A stretch of 64,000 bases of DNA from Nocardioides jiangxiensis (GCF_030580915.1 NZ_JAUQTA010000001.1:2108001-2172000); one strand, 5' to 3'; numbered from the stretch's first letter, positions 8,703 to 17,071 are shown. The notes: generated by a model from the sequence alone, not told the origin. Translations and numbers: made by a program.

Positions 8703-9467
8703 ATGACCGACGCTCCCGTGCAGCCTGTCGAGCCCACCGAGACCGACCCGCAGGCCCACATCCAGTCCAACGCCGCGAAGATCAACGAGCTCAACGCCAC
8801 GATCCGCTACACGATGTGGAGCGTCTTCAAGCTCGAGTCGGTCTACGGCGATGTCGCCGAGGGGGTGCGGCAGGCCGAGGCGATCGAGCTGACCGCCCTG
8901 CTCGACGAGCTCGCTGCCGAGGACGTCACGACCCGCGGCGTCTACGACGTCGCCGGCCTGCGCGCCGACGCCGACGTCATGTTCTGGATCCACGCGGCCT
9001 CCTCCGACGCCCTGCAGGCGGCGTACCACCGGATCCGCCGTACGGCGTTCGGTCGCCGCCTCGCGCCGGTCTGGTCGCAGATGGCGCTGCACCGCCCGGC
9101 CGAGTTCAACCGGTCCCACCTCCCGGCCTTCCTGGCTGACGAGCGTGCCCACGGCTATGCCGCGGTCTATCCCTTCGTCCGCTCCTACGAGTGGTACCTG
9201 CTCGACGAGAAGGAGCGCCGTCGCCTGCTCGCCGAGCACGGTGGCATGGCGCGCGACTACCCCGACGTCCGTGCGAACACGGTCCCGGCCTTCGCGCTCG
9301 GTGACTACGAGTGGCTGCTCGCGTTCGAGGCCGACGACCTCTCCCGCATCGTCGACCTGATGCGCCACCTGCGCGGCTCGGAGACCCGCCGCCATGTGCG
9401 CGAGGAGGTGCCGTTCTACACCGGGCGCCGGGTCGAGATCGCGGACCTGCTCACCGCCCTGCCCTGA
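8703..9467 (+). CDS. hemQ: Coproheme decarboxylase HemQ (ChdC, chlorite dismutase family)
   Basis: This 254-residue protein of the chlorite dismutase family lies 5 bp after hemY, with AGGAG just upstream of its ATG. It has [12 protein letters not shown] near residue 36, the stretch [20 protein letters not shown] near residue 156, and [20 protein letters not shown] near residue 198. The YxxxRSYEWYL region contains the redox Tyr characteristic of actinobacterial coproheme decarboxylases. HemQ decarboxylates two propionates of coproheme with peroxide, making heme b, the last step of the pathway begun by HemY. It is cytoplasmic. Confidence 0.93.
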   Translation: MTDAPVQPVEPTETDPQAHIQSNAAKINELNATIRYTMWSVFKLESVYGDVAEGVRQAEAIELTALLDELAAEDVTTRGVYDVAGLRADADVMFWIHAASSDALQAAYHRIRRTAFGRRLAPVWSQMALHRPAEFNRSHLPAFLADERAHGYAAVYPFVRSYEWYLLDEKERRRLLAEHGGMARDYPDVRANTVPAFALGDYEWLLAFEADDLSRIVDLMRHLRGSETRRHVREEVPFYTGRRVEIADLLTALP

Positions 9468-9516
9468 CCCGGTCGGAGCTCGCGAAAAGGTCGTGACCGC
9501 GGGTCCTGCCGCGTGG

Positions 9517-9522
9517 TAGCAA
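9517..9522 (+). promoter_or_regulatory. Leaderless -10 element for the S9 peptidase
   Basis: TAGCAA stands seven bases before the ATG at 9530, and there is no recognisable Shine-Dalgarno sequence. This fits a leaderless transcript. Confidence 0.4.
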
Positions 9523-9529
9523 GGGTTGC

Positions 9530-11578
9530 ATGACGCAACCTTCCGCCGGTGACCTCGACGCGTTCCTGCGCCTTCCGCGCCTCTCCGGGCTGGAGCTCTC
9601 GCCCGACGGCACCCGCCTGGTCACTGCGGTGGCCTCCCTCGACCACGACGGCACCCGATGGGTCTCGGCGCTGTGGGAGGTCGACCCGACCGGCGAGGCG
9701 CCGGCACGTCGCCTGACCCGGAGCGCGAAGGGGGAGACCTCCGCGCGCTTCGTGTCGACCGGCGACCTTCTCTTCACCTCCGCGCGCCCTGATCCGGACG
9801 CGACGGAGGAGGACGACCCGAAGGCGATGCTCTGGCTGCTCCCGGCGGCCGGTGGTGAGGCCCGTGTCATCGCCCGCGCCGCCGGTGGCCTCGGTGACGT
9901 CGTCACGGCCCGCGACGTCCCCGTCGTGTCCGTCACCGCCCCCGTGCTGGGGGCGTCGGTCGACCTGGACGACGACGCGGAGCGCCGCAAGGCCCGCAAG
10001 GAGCGCAAGGTCAGCGCGATCCTCCACACCGCCTACCCGGTGCGGATCTGGGACCACGACCTCGGCCCGGACCAGCCCCGCCGCTACCTGGCGACGCTCG
10101 GCGAGGACGAGCTCGACCTGCGCCAGCTGACCGGTGCCGGCCCGCAGCTGCAGGGGGAGTACGTCGGCGCCTCGCTGTCCCCGGATGGCGCCGCCTTGGT
10201 CACCGCGTGGCTGGTGCCCGAGGGTGCGGGGCAGCGGATGACGGTCGTGGTGGTCGACAGCGTCACCGGCGAGTGCCGGACGCTGCTCGACGATCCCGAC
10301 ACCGAGTACGTGAACCCGGTCGTCTCTCCCGACGGCCGCTGGGTCGTCGCCGAGCACCACGTCCGCTCGACGGCGACCACCGCGCCCGCGGTCCGGATCT
10401 GCCTGGTCCCGTTCGACGGCAGCGAGCCGCCGCGCATCCTCGCGCCGGCGTGGGACCGGTGGCCGGCGTCCTTCGCGTGGCTTGCCGACTCCAGTGGCAT
10501 CGTGCTGACGGCGGACTCCGACGGCCGCTGCCCGGTCTTCCTGCTCGCCCTCGACGACCCGGACGCCGTGCGACAGGTCACCGCCGACGACGCGGCCTTC
10601 ACCGACGTGCGGGTCAGCCCGGACGGCGCCACCCTGTACGCGCTGCGCTCGTCGTACCTCGCCCCGGCGGAGCCGGTGCGCGTCGACCTCGCTGCGTTCC
10701 GCGCCTCGTGCGAGCCGGTCCAGGCGCAGCTCCTCCGTGGTCCGGCTGCGGCTCCCGCCCTGCCGGGCACGCTCACGGAGGTCGAGGCCACCGCGGCCGA
10801 CGGCGCCCGGGTGCGCGGCTGGCTGGCCCTGCCGGACGGCGCCTCGGCCGATGCCCCCGCGCCACTGCTGCTCTGGATCCACGGCGGGCCGCTCAACAGC
10901 TGGAACGCGTGGTCCTGGCGCTGGAACCCGTGGCTCATGGTCGCGCGGGGGTACGCCGTCCTGCTCCCGGACCCTGCCCTCTCCACCGGCTACGGGCAGG
11001 AGTTCGTGCAGCGAGGCTGGGGTGCGTGGGGCGATGCGCCGTTCACCGACCTCATGGCGGTCACCGACGCCTGCGTGGCGCGCCCTGACGTCGACGAGGA
11101 ACGCACGGCGGCGATGGGCGGCTCGTTCGGCGGCTACATGGCCAACTGGGTCGCCGGGCACACCGACCGCTTCCGCTGCATCGTCACGCACGCCAGCCTG
11201 TGGTCGCTCGAGGGGTTCGGTCCGACGACCGACGGCGCCTTCTACTGGGAGCGCGAGATGTCGCCGGCGATGATGGCCGCGCACAGCCCGCACCACTTCG
11301 TCGACCGGATCGTGACGCCGATGCTCGTCATCCACGGCGACAAGGACTACCGCGTCCCGATCGGGGAGGGGCTGCGGCTCTGGTACGAGCTGCTCACGAA
11401 GTCGGGGCTCCCCGCCGCCGACGACGGCACCACGGAGCACCGCTTCCTCTACTTCCCCGACGAGAACCACTGGGTCCTCACGCCCGAGCACGCGCGCGTC
11501 TGGTACCAGACCTGCCTGGGCTTCCTCGGCCGGCACCTGCTCGACGAGGAGATGGTCACGCCCGACCTGCTCGCCTGA
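9530..11578 (+). CDS. Prolyl oligopeptidase family (S9) serine peptidase
   Basis: This is a 682-residue S9-family peptidase or acylaminoacyl peptidase with no signal peptide, so it is probably cytoplasmic. The N-terminal two thirds is a beta-propeller with SPDG-type repeats (LELSPDGTRL, ASLSPDGAAL, PVVSPDGRWV, VRVSPDGATL). The C-terminal alpha/beta-hydrolase domain has WIHGGPLNSWN, the nucleophile elbow GGSFGGYMANW (Ser about 532), HGDKDYRVP (Asp about 606) and ENHWV (His about 647). The catalytic triad is therefore intact. It is expected to cleave short peptides or acyl-peptides. It appears monocistronic, with a leaderless promoter at 9517. Its substrate is unknown. Confidence 0.9.
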   Translation: MTQPSAGDLDAFLRLPRLSGLELSPDGTRLVTAVASLDHDGTRWVSALWEVDPTGEAPARRLTRSAKGETSARFVSTGDLLFTSARPDPDATEEDDPKAMLWLLPAAGGEARVIARAAGGLGDVVTARDVPVVSVTAPVLGASVDLDDDAERRKARKERKVSAILHTAYPVRIWDHDLGPDQPRRYLATLGEDELDLRQLTGAGPQLQGEYVGASLSPDGAALVTAWLVPEGAGQRMTVVVVDSVTGECRTLLDDPDTEYVNPVVSPDGRWVVAEHHVRSTATTAPAVRICLVPFDGSEPPRILAPAWDRWPASFAWLADSSGIVLTADSDGRCPVFLLALDDPDAVRQVTADDAAFTDVRVSPDGATLYALRSSYLAPAEPVRVDLAAFRASCEPVQAQLLRGPAAAPALPGTLTEVEATAADGARVRGWLALPDGASADAPAPLLLWIHGGPLNSWNAWSWRWNPWLMVARGYAVLLPDPALSTGYGQEFVQRGWGAWGDAPFTDLMAVTDACVARPDVDEERTAAMGGSFGGYMANWVAGHTDRFRCIVTHASLWSLEGFGPTTDGAFYWEREMSPAMMAAHSPHHFVDRIVTPMLVIHGDKDYRVPIGEGLRLWYELLTKSGLPAADDGTTEHRFLYFPDENHWVLTPEHARVWYQTCLGFLGRHLLDEEMVTPDLLA

Positions 11579-11580
11579 GG

Positions 11581-11600
11581 GTGCGGCAGTGCGTCCGCAC
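11581..11600 (+). terminator. Short hairpin after the S9 peptidase
   Basis: GTGCGG and CCGCAC form a 6-bp stem around an 8-nt loop, two bases after the peptidase stop. It is a weak candidate terminator without a T-tract. Confidence 0.3.
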
Positions 11601-11608
11601 ACTCTTGC

Positions 11609-11633
11609 AAAGTGGAGTAAAACAATCTACATT
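11609..11633 (+). promoter_or_regulatory. Promoter of the cysteine dioxygenase leader with shared element
   Basis: The element at 11609-11629 begins AAAGTGGAGT and ends CAATCTA. It matches the sfnG upstream element at 18 of 21 positions. A -10-like TACATT (11628-11633) stands six bases before an ATG at 11640, so a leaderless small ORF is predicted. The element overlaps the -35 to -10 region, which suits an operator. Confidence 0.55.
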
Positions 11634-11639
11634 GATCAC

Positions 11640-11681
11640 ATGTTGCCGAGGATGACACCGCGCCGGCCTGGCTGTCGTTGA
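11640..11681 (+). CDS. Possible 13-residue leader peptide upstream of cysteine dioxygenase
   Basis: The ORF encodes MLPRMTPRRPGCR. Its ATG stands six bases after TACATT, matching the leaderless start geometry seen elsewhere in the window. It has one Cys codon, next to last. The GC-rich hairpin at 11739-11768 lies between it and the dioxygenase start. The arrangement recalls amino-acid-responsive leader peptides, some of which respond to cysteine in actinobacteria. However, there is no run of Cys codons, so this remains a guess. Confidence 0.35.
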   Translation: MLPRMTPRRPGCR

Positions 11682-11738
11682 AGGACCTCTCCGCGCCGTA
11701 CGCCGCGTGCGGAACCACCCCCCATGTCCCCCGGCAAC

Positions 11739-11768
11739 GGGGCCCGCGCCCGCCACGGCGCGGGCCCC
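11739..11768 (+). promoter_or_regulatory. GC-rich hairpin in the cysteine dioxygenase leader
   Basis: A perfect 12-bp stem (GGGGCCCGCGCC with GGCGCGGGCCCC) closes a 6-nt loop. It ends 23 bases before the ATG at 11792. It lies within the 5' leader of the dioxygenase, so it may be an attenuator or an mRNA-stability element. There is no T-tract. Confidence 0.4.
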
Positions 11769-11791
11769 ACCCACACGTCCCAGGAGTTCCC

Positions 11792-12307
11792 ATGACCCTC
11801 CCGCTCCCGACCTCCCAGCAGTTCCGTGCGGCGCAGGCCCGCACCGCCCAGGGTCGTCCGACCCGTGCCCGGCTCGACCATCTCGTGCGCGTCATCGAGG
11901 ACAACGCCGATCGCGCCGACCTCCTCGAGCTCGTTCCCGTCCTGGAGCCGGGGGCGACCGAGCGCGCGTTCGTCCTCGTCGAGGAGACCGACGAGCACCA
12001 GCTCTGGCTGATCACCTGGCCTGCCGGCGCCAGCACCGGCTGGCACGACCACGGATCGGCTGCTGGCGCCTTCACGGTGCTCGAGGGCCGCCTCGTCGAG
12101 CAGAACTGGAGCGGCGGGCTCAAGCTCGCCCAGGTCACCAGCAACTCGATCCGGGTCCACGGCGCCGGTCACGTCCACGACGTGCAGAACCGCAGTGGCG
12201 AGCAGGTCGTCTCCCTGCACGCGTACGGCGCCCGGCTCGACGCCATGAACCACTACGAGTTCCTCGGCGACCGGATCCGCCTGATCTCGGCGGAGACGGG
12301 TCGCTGA
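11792..12307 (+). CDS. Cysteine dioxygenase-family cupin protein
   Basis: The 171-residue single-domain cupin matches bacterial type I cysteine dioxygenases. GWHDHGSAAGAFTVLEG (about residues 84-100) carries the two metal-binding His residues of cupin motif 1. The later RVHGAGHVHDVQNRSGEQVVSLH carries the third metal-binding His. The enzyme oxidises L-cysteine to cysteine sulfinate with iron and oxygen, opening cysteine catabolism. An AGGAG site precedes the ATG. A 213-bp leader with a shared promoter element, a possible leader peptide and a hairpin lies upstream, so expression is probably tied to sulfur status. MsrB lies convergently downstream. Confidence 0.85.
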   Translation: MTLPLPTSQQFRAAQARTAQGRPTRARLDHLVRVIEDNADRADLLELVPVLEPGATERAFVLVEETDEHQLWLITWPAGASTGWHDHGSAAGAFTVLEGRLVEQNWSGGLKLAQVTSNSIRVHGAGHVHDVQNRSGEQVVSLHAYGARLDAMNHYEFLGDRIRLISAETGR

Positions 12308-12323
12308 GGCCGGGCCACCGGCC
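12308..12323. terminator. Hairpin between convergent cysteine dioxygenase and msrB
   Basis: GGCCGG and CCGGCC form a 6-bp stem with loop GCCA right after the dioxygenase stop. Being palindromic it could act on both strands. It is a weak candidate. Confidence 0.3.
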
Positions 12324-12391
12324 GCTGAGCCGCTGCTGACCGGTCGTCGGGCAGCGCTCGGCGGCCGTTGGCGCACCCGCTCCGGGCGACC

Positions 12392-12793
12392 TCAGGACTC
12401 GCGCGGCTCGAGTGTCAGCGCGATCGAGTTGATGCAGTACCGGTCGCCGGTCGGCGTGCCGTAGCCGTCCGGGAAGACGTGGCCCAGGTGCGAGCCGCAG
12501 CTGGCGCACCGCACCTCGGTGCGGACCATGCCGTGCGAGCGGTCCTCGATGTACTCGATCGCCTCGGACTCGGGCTGGTAGAACGACGGCCAGCCGCAGC
12601 CCGAGTGGAACTTGGTGTCGCTGCGGAAGAGCTCGGCCTGACAGGCCTTGCAGCGGTAGACGCCGGTCGTCTCGGTGTCGGTGTACTCGCCGGTGAACGC
12701 GCGCTCGGTGCCGGCCTGGCGGAGCACCTGGTACTCCGCAGGGGTCAGCTGCTCGCGCCACTCGTCGTCGCTCTTGGAAACCTCGTAGCCCAC
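12392..12793 (-). CDS. msrB: Peptide-methionine (R)-S-oxide reductase
   Basis: The 133-residue MsrB has two zinc-binding CxxC pairs (CKAC and CASC), the GCGWPSFYQP motif, GSHLGHVFPDG, and the catalytic Cys at about residue 120 in RYCINSIAL. It repairs the R-sulfoxide of methionine residues in oxidised proteins, using thioredoxin. The length is normal for a stand-alone MsrB and all key residues are present. It is transcribed toward the cysteine dioxygenase gene and separated from the next minus-strand gene by about 40 bp. Confidence 0.95.
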   Translation of the reverse strand: MGYEVSKSDDEWREQLTPAEYQVLRQAGTERAFTGEYTDTETTGVYRCKACQAELFRSDTKFHSGCGWPSFYQPESEAIEYIEDRSHGMVRTEVRCASCGSHLGHVFPDGYGTPTGDRYCINSIALTLEPRES

Positions 12794-12832
12794 GCCCCGA
12801 GAGTACGCCCGGGGTCCAGCAGGAGGCAGTGG

Positions 12833-13867
12833 TCAGGCGACGACCAGGTCCACCGGGGCGCCGAGGAAGCGCCCGTAGCGCTCAGCCTCCTCCTCGAGCG
12901 CCGACCGCGCGGCCCGCCTCAGTGCGCGCCGCGGCGTCACCGTGACGAGCGTCGCCTGGCGGCCGACCTTGCGGGTCCACGATCCGGCCAGACCGCCGTC
13001 GACGAAGAGCAGGCCGGTCGACCGGAGCACCGTGCCGACGTCGCCGTCGACACCGGCGTAGTCCTCGGGGGAGCGGGCGTAGGAGATCAGCTCGTCGAAG
13101 GCTGGGAGCAGCATCGCCGCGGGCACGTCGACCTCCTGCTCCGGCCCGGCACGGAAGAGCCCGTCGCCGAAGGGCTCGAGGCCGGCGAGCCCGATCGCGC
13201 GGCGTGACTGGGTCAGGGTGAGCCCGGCCCACCAGGAGAGGTCGACCGCCGCGATCGGGCCGTGCCCCTCGGCGTACCTGCGTGCGAGCCAGCCGAGACG
13301 CTCGTCCGGGCTGCGGCGCGAGGCGGGGAGCGAGGCCGCGACGTAGGTCTGCTGCTTGCCGCGCGGTGGTCCGCTGTGGATCTCGCCCGTCAGCTCCGCC
13401 TCGATCATGACGTGGGCCATCGCGTTGCCCACCCGTTCGAAGCCCTCCTCGGCCAGGCGTGCCTCGACCTCGGGCCGGGTCAGCGGCCCGGCCGAACGGA
13501 TCGCCTCGATGGCGAGGGCGGACCAGCGGGCGATCGACTCCGCCGTCAGGCCGTCGCGGCGACTGTTGCTCGCCGATGCCTGGCGGACGCGCGGCGCGGT
13601 CACCTCGAGGAGGTCGGGCAGGTCGGCCGGAAGGACGTGGTGCCAGGTGGGCCGCAGTACGTGCGTGCGCACGAAGGCGCCGGCGGCGAACGAGGCCTCG
13701 ACGTCGGCGAGCGTCGCGCCGCAGCGCCGGCCGATCGCCCACAGCGACATGTCGTGCAGCTGTGACTGCACGCCGCCCAGGTGGCCGACGACCTCCGCCG
13801 GCCCGGCCAGCGGTGCTCCGACGAGCCGTTGCGGCCGGAGGCGGTGGGGAGCCAGCGATGCCCTCAT
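12833..13867 (-). CDS. Winged-helix DNA-binding protein of the AlkZ-like (HTH_42) family
   Basis: This 344-residue protein resembles the winged-helix HTH_42/AlkZ family, some of which are DNA glycosylases acting on bulky alkyl lesions or crosslinks. The N-terminal segment has GGVQSQLHDMSLWAIGRR with a QxQ motif (Gln about 34 and 36), the position of the catalytic QxQ in AlkZ. The middle contains WWAGLTLTQSRRAIG. An upstream in-frame ATG at 13951 would overlap the divergent polymerase gene at 13935, so the ATG at 13867 is preferred. Glycosylase activity is inference. The divergent neighbour is a repair polymerase, which fits a repair role. Confidence 0.75.
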   Translation of the reverse strand: MRASLAPHRLRPQRLVGAPLAGPAEVVGHLGGVQSQLHDMSLWAIGRRCGATLADVEASFAAGAFVRTHVLRPTWHHVLPADLPDLLEVTAPRVRQASASNSRRDGLTAESIARWSALAIEAIRSAGPLTRPEVEARLAEEGFERVGNAMAHVMIEAELTGEIHSGPPRGKQQTYVAASLPASRRSPDERLGWLARRYAEGHGPIAAVDLSWWAGLTLTQSRRAIGLAGLEPFGDGLFRAGPEQEVDVPAAMLLPAFDELISYARSPEDYAGVDGDVGTVLRSTGLLFVDGGLAGSWTRKVGRQATLVTVTPRRALRRAARSALEEEAERYGRFLGAPVDLVVA

Positions 13868-13922
13868 GCGGCGATCGTGCCACCTCCCACTGACATTCCC
13901 CGGGGGGAGCGGGGCCGGCCAG

Positions 13923-13928
13923 TAGGTT
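13923..13928 (+). promoter_or_regulatory. Leaderless -10 element for the LigD-type polymerase
   Basis: TAGGTT stands six bases before the ATG at 13935, the recurrent leaderless geometry. The divergent AlkZ-like gene starts 67 bp away on the other strand. Confidence 0.4.
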
Positions 13929-13934
13929 GGGGTC

Positions 13935-15026
13935 ATGGCGAGCAGTCGCAAGGAGGCGTACGTCGCAGCAGGCGGCCGCGAGGTCAGGATCTCGAGCCCG
14001 GACCGCGTGGTCTACGAGGCGACGGACCGCACGCCCGCGATCACCAAGCTCGACGTGGCGGAGTACTTCGCCGCGGTGGGCGATGCGATGCAGGAGTGGG
14101 TCCACGAGCGGCCGACCGCTCTCGAGCGCTGGCCCGACGGCTGGCGCGAGGGCATGCGCCTGGCGACTGGTCCCACCGACAAGGAGGGGCAGGGCTTCTA
14201 CCAGAAGAGGATCCCCAAGGGTGCCCCCGAGTGGGTCGAGACGGCACGGATCGCGTTCCCGAGCCGGCGTACCGCCGACGAGGTCTGCCTGACCGAGCCG
14301 GCGACGGCCGTGTGGGCCGCCCAGATGGGCACGCTGACCTTCCATCCCTGGCCCTGCCGTCGCGCCGACACCGACCATCCCGACGAGCTGCGGATCGACC
14401 TGGACCCGCAGCCGGGCACGACGTTCGCCGATGCCGTCCGGGTGGCGGGCCTGGCCCGCGACCTGCTCCAGGAGCTGGGCCTGACCGGCCTTCCCAAGAC
14501 CAGCGGCAACCGAGGCGTCCACGTCTTCGTGCCGATCCGGCCGCAGTGGACCTTCGAGGAGGTCCGCCACGCTGCGCTCGCCTTCGGCCGCGAGCTGGAG
14601 AAGCGGGACGGTGGCGTCACCACGGCGTGGTGGAAGGAGGAGCGCGGCGAGCGCATCTTCGTCGACTTCAACCAGAACAACCGTGACCGCACCATCGCGT
14701 CCGCCTACTCCCTGCGGCCGCTCCCGGGGGCCCCGGTCAGTACGCCGGTGACGTGGGAGGAGCTCGTGGAGATCACCGACCCCCGGGCCTTCAACCTGCT
14801 CACGGTGCGGGAGCGCGTCGCCCGCGGTGACCACCCGTCGTACGCCGGAGGGCAGGGCGACCTGCGCCCGTTGCTGGACCTGTGGGAGGCCGACCCGCGC
14901 GAGGCCAACTGGCCACCGGACTACCCGAAGATGCCGGGGGAGCCGCCGCGCGTGCAGCCGTCGAAGAAGGTCGCGGAGCACTGGGACGCCGCGGGCAACC
15001 GGATCGGCCAGTCCTCAGCCGAGTGA
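13935..15026 (+). CDS. Stand-alone LigD-type DNA repair polymerase/primase (Prim-PolC-like)
   Basis: The 363-residue protein is the polymerase domain of LigD as a separate gene. It has RIDLDPQPG with the metal-binding Asp155 and Asp157, KTSGNRGVHVFVPI with the SGxxGxH motif (His196), and a third acidic site in ERIFVDFNQN. Archaeo-eukaryotic primase-type enzymes of this group fill short gaps and prefer ribonucleotides. In mycobacteria the stand-alone form cooperates with LigC in excision repair. LigC is encoded about 2.7 kb downstream, and no Ku gene is seen here. The 3' end overlaps the convergent TetR gene by 12 bp. Confidence 0.88.
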   Translation: MASSRKEAYVAAGGREVRISSPDRVVYEATDRTPAITKLDVAEYFAAVGDAMQEWVHERPTALERWPDGWREGMRLATGPTDKEGQGFYQKRIPKGAPEWVETARIAFPSRRTADEVCLTEPATAVWAAQMGTLTFHPWPCRRADTDHPDELRIDLDPQPGTTFADAVRVAGLARDLLQELGLTGLPKTSGNRGVHVFVPIRPQWTFEEVRHAALAFGRELEKRDGGVTTAWWKEERGERIFVDFNQNNRDRTIASAYSLRPLPGAPVSTPVTWEELVEITDPRAFNLLTVRERVARGDHPSYAGGQGDLRPLLDLWEADPREANWPPDYPKMPGEPPRVQPSKKVAEHWDAAGNRIGQSSAE

Positions 15027-15641
15027 GTCGAGCACCGGGCCGAGGCCGCGCCAGACGGTGTCCATGTGGAGCTCGACGATCTGCTCCAGGGTGACCTCGG
15101 GGTGGTGCTGCCACCAGCGGGTCAGTGCCTCGCCGGCGCCGGAGATGGCGTGGGCATAGGCGTTCGCGCGGAGTGCGGGCTCGTCGGGAGCGGCAGCGGA
15201 GACGAGCAGCGCGATCTTCTCCGACGTCTCGAAGCGCTGGCGGGTGGCCTCCTCGGCCACGGCGCCGGCCACGGCGGTGCCGCCGCCGAAGAGCAGCTCC
15301 CACAGGTGCATGTGCTCCTGGACGAAGTGGAAGTAGCCCTCGATCCCGCCGCGGAGCTGTGCCTCGGGGGAGGCGTCGGACGGGACGTGGTCGACGATCG
15401 CTGCGTCGAGGGCTGCCCGTGCCCGGGTCAGGATCTCGAGGTAGAGCGTGTCCTTGTCGCGGAAGTAGTGGTAGATCAGCGGCCGAGTGATGCCGGCGCG
15501 CGCGGCGATGTCCTCCAGTGAGGTGCCCTGGTAGCCGCGCTCGATGAACACGTCGGTCGCCGTCGCGACGATCTGGTCGCGCCGGTCCCCTGCGGAGAGC
15601 CGTCGGCGGCTTCCGTCTGCTGCGGGGATCTGCTCGGCCAT
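15015..15641 (-). CDS. TetR/AcrR-family transcriptional regulator
   Basis: This is a 208-residue TetR-family repressor. The N-terminal helix-turn-helix is recognisable in TSLEDIAARAGITRPLIYHYF followed by RDKDTLYLEIL (about residues 40-72). The C-terminal ligand domain has no recognisable signature. It is divergent from the secreted lipase gene at 15740, across a 98-bp region containing two TTGACA copies one base apart (15666-15678). It may therefore control the lipase, itself or both. On its own side TAGACT stands eight bases before the ATG. The ligand is unknown. Confidence 0.88.
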   Translation of the reverse strand: MAEQIPAADGSRRRLSAGDRRDQIVATATDVFIERGYQGTSLEDIAARAGITRPLIYHYFRDKDTLYLEILTRARAALDAAIVDHVPSDASPEAQLRGGIEGYFHFVQEHMHLWELLFGGGTAVAGAVAEEATRQRFETSEKIALLVSAAAPDEPALRANAYAHAISGAGEALTRWWQHHPEVTLEQIVELHMDTVWRGLGPVLDSLG

Positions 15642-15739
15642 GGCGTCGGAGTCTAGGGCTACCCATTGACAATTGACAGGGTCGTAAACAAGAGTGCTCC
15701 GGATGTCGTGAGACGCACGACACAGGGCATGGAGGCGAC

Positions 15740-17071
15740 ATGCGGCGACGGGCGACGCGCAGGACGGGTATCGGGGCGGCTGTGGCCGCTGGGGTGCTGA
15801 CGGTGACCACGGCGATGGCGGCGGTCCTCGGCCCCGGCGCGGCGACGGCGGCGAGCGCGCCGGACGCCTTCTACACCTACACCGGCAGCAAGCCGCTCGC
15901 GGACTACGCGCCCGGGGCGATCCTCAAGACGCGCACCCTCGCGTACTCGCTCGCCGGCCTCTCGCTCCCGGTCCGCGTCAAGCAGATCGTCTTCCGCACG
16001 ACGAACCAGCGCGGCCGTGCGGTCGCGGGCGTGACGTCCGTGCTCGAGCCGCTGACCGGTGCGACGTCGAAGGTCATCGGCTACCAGTCGTTCTACGACT
16101 CCCTCAACCCCGAGGACGGCCCGTCGCGCGCCATCGCGGGCGGGACCAACCCGGGTGGGCTGGCAGCCCACTTCGAGACCGCGATGATGACCCAGTTCCT
16201 GCTCCAGGGCTACGCGGTCGTCATCGCCGACACCCAGGGGCCGACGGCCGACTTCGCAGCCGGGCCGGAGTACGGCATGGTCACGCTGGACTCGATGCGT
16301 GCCGCGCTCGCGGCGTCCGGCACCGGCATCGCCCCGGGCGCCAGGGCGGGCCTGATCGGCTACTCGGGTGGCGCGATCGCCACCAACTGGGCCTCGGTCC
16401 TCGCGCCGGCATACGCGCCGGACATCAACAGGCGCCTGGTGGGCGCGGCCGAGGGCGGCGTGCTCGTGCGCCCGTCCGCCAACCTGCGCTACATCGACGG
16501 CAGCCTCGTCTGGGCCGGCGTCATGCCGATGGCCGTCGTGGGCGTCGCGCGTGGGTTCGGCATCGACCTCACGCCGTACCTGAGCGACTACGGCAAGCAG
16601 GTCTACGCGAAGCTGCAGAACGCCTCGATCACCCAGGTGCTCGGCGCCTACCCGGGCCTGACCTGGAAGAAGCTGGTCAAGCCGGCCTACGTCGACCCGG
16701 CCTCCATCCCGATCTTCGTGTCGACGGTCAACAAGCTCAACCTCGGTACGCGCCCGAACCCGACCATCCCGATGTTCATCGGGCAGGGCACGCTCGGGGA
16801 GGCGGAGGGAACGCTCGCCAGCAAGGCCGGTCTGGGCCCCGGTGACGGCGTGATGATCGCCGGTGACGTGCGCTCGCTCGCCCGCAAGTACTGCGCGGCC
16901 GGGGTGCGCGTGGTGCACCACGAGTACCCGCTGAGCCACTTCAGCTCGGTGCCGGTCTGGCTGCCGCAGGCCACGTCGTGGCTGACGGCGCGCTTCAGTG
17001 GGACGACGGCGCCGACGAACTGCTCGACGATCAAGGCCGGCAACCCGCTGACGCCGCTCAAGCCCGCCTGA
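15740..17071 (+). CDS. Secreted lipase (LIP family, alpha/beta hydrolase)
   Basis: This 443-residue protein has an N-terminal signal peptide: Arg-rich MRRRATRRTG, a hydrophobic core and a likely cleavage near ATAASAPD. It resembles the secretory lipase (LIP) family of actinobacteria. YQSFYDSLNPEDGPSRAI near residue 114 and the nucleophile elbow GLIGYSGGAIATNW (Ser about 209) are typical. A later VRVVHHEYPLSHFSS segment should carry the catalytic His. It is expected to hydrolyse acylglycerols or other esters outside the cell. GGAGG precedes the ATG. The divergent TetR gene is a candidate regulator. Confidence 0.85.
   Translation: MRRRATRRTGIGAAVAAGVLTVTTAMAAVLGPGAATAASAPDAFYTYTGSKPLADYAPGAILKTRTLAYSLAGLSLPVRVKQIVFRTTNQRGRAVAGVTSVLEPLTGATSKVIGYQSFYDSLNPEDGPSRAIAGGTNPGGLAAHFETAMMTQFLLQGYAVVIADTQGPTADFAAGPEYGMVTLDSMRAALAASGTGIAPGARAGLIGYSGGAIATNWASVLAPAYAPDINRRLVGAAEGGVLVRPSANLRYIDGSLVWAGVMPMAVVGVARGFGIDLTPYLSDYGKQVYAKLQNASITQVLGAYPGLTWKKLVKPAYVDPASIPIFVSTVNKLNLGTRPNPTIPMFIGQGTLGEAEGTLASKAGLGPGDGVMIAGDVRSLARKYCAAGVRVVHHEYPLSHFSSVPVWLPQATSWLTARFSGTTAPTNCSTIKAGNPLTPLKPA

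Noticed and set aside
13868..13951. Longer start for the AlkZ-like protein at 13951
   Set aside because: It would overlap the divergent polymerase start, and the added 28 residues do not resemble the family.
13935..15026. Full LigD or a Ku-LigD end-joining operon
   Set aside because: The protein has only the polymerase domain (no ligase or phosphoesterase domain) and no Ku gene is seen nearby.
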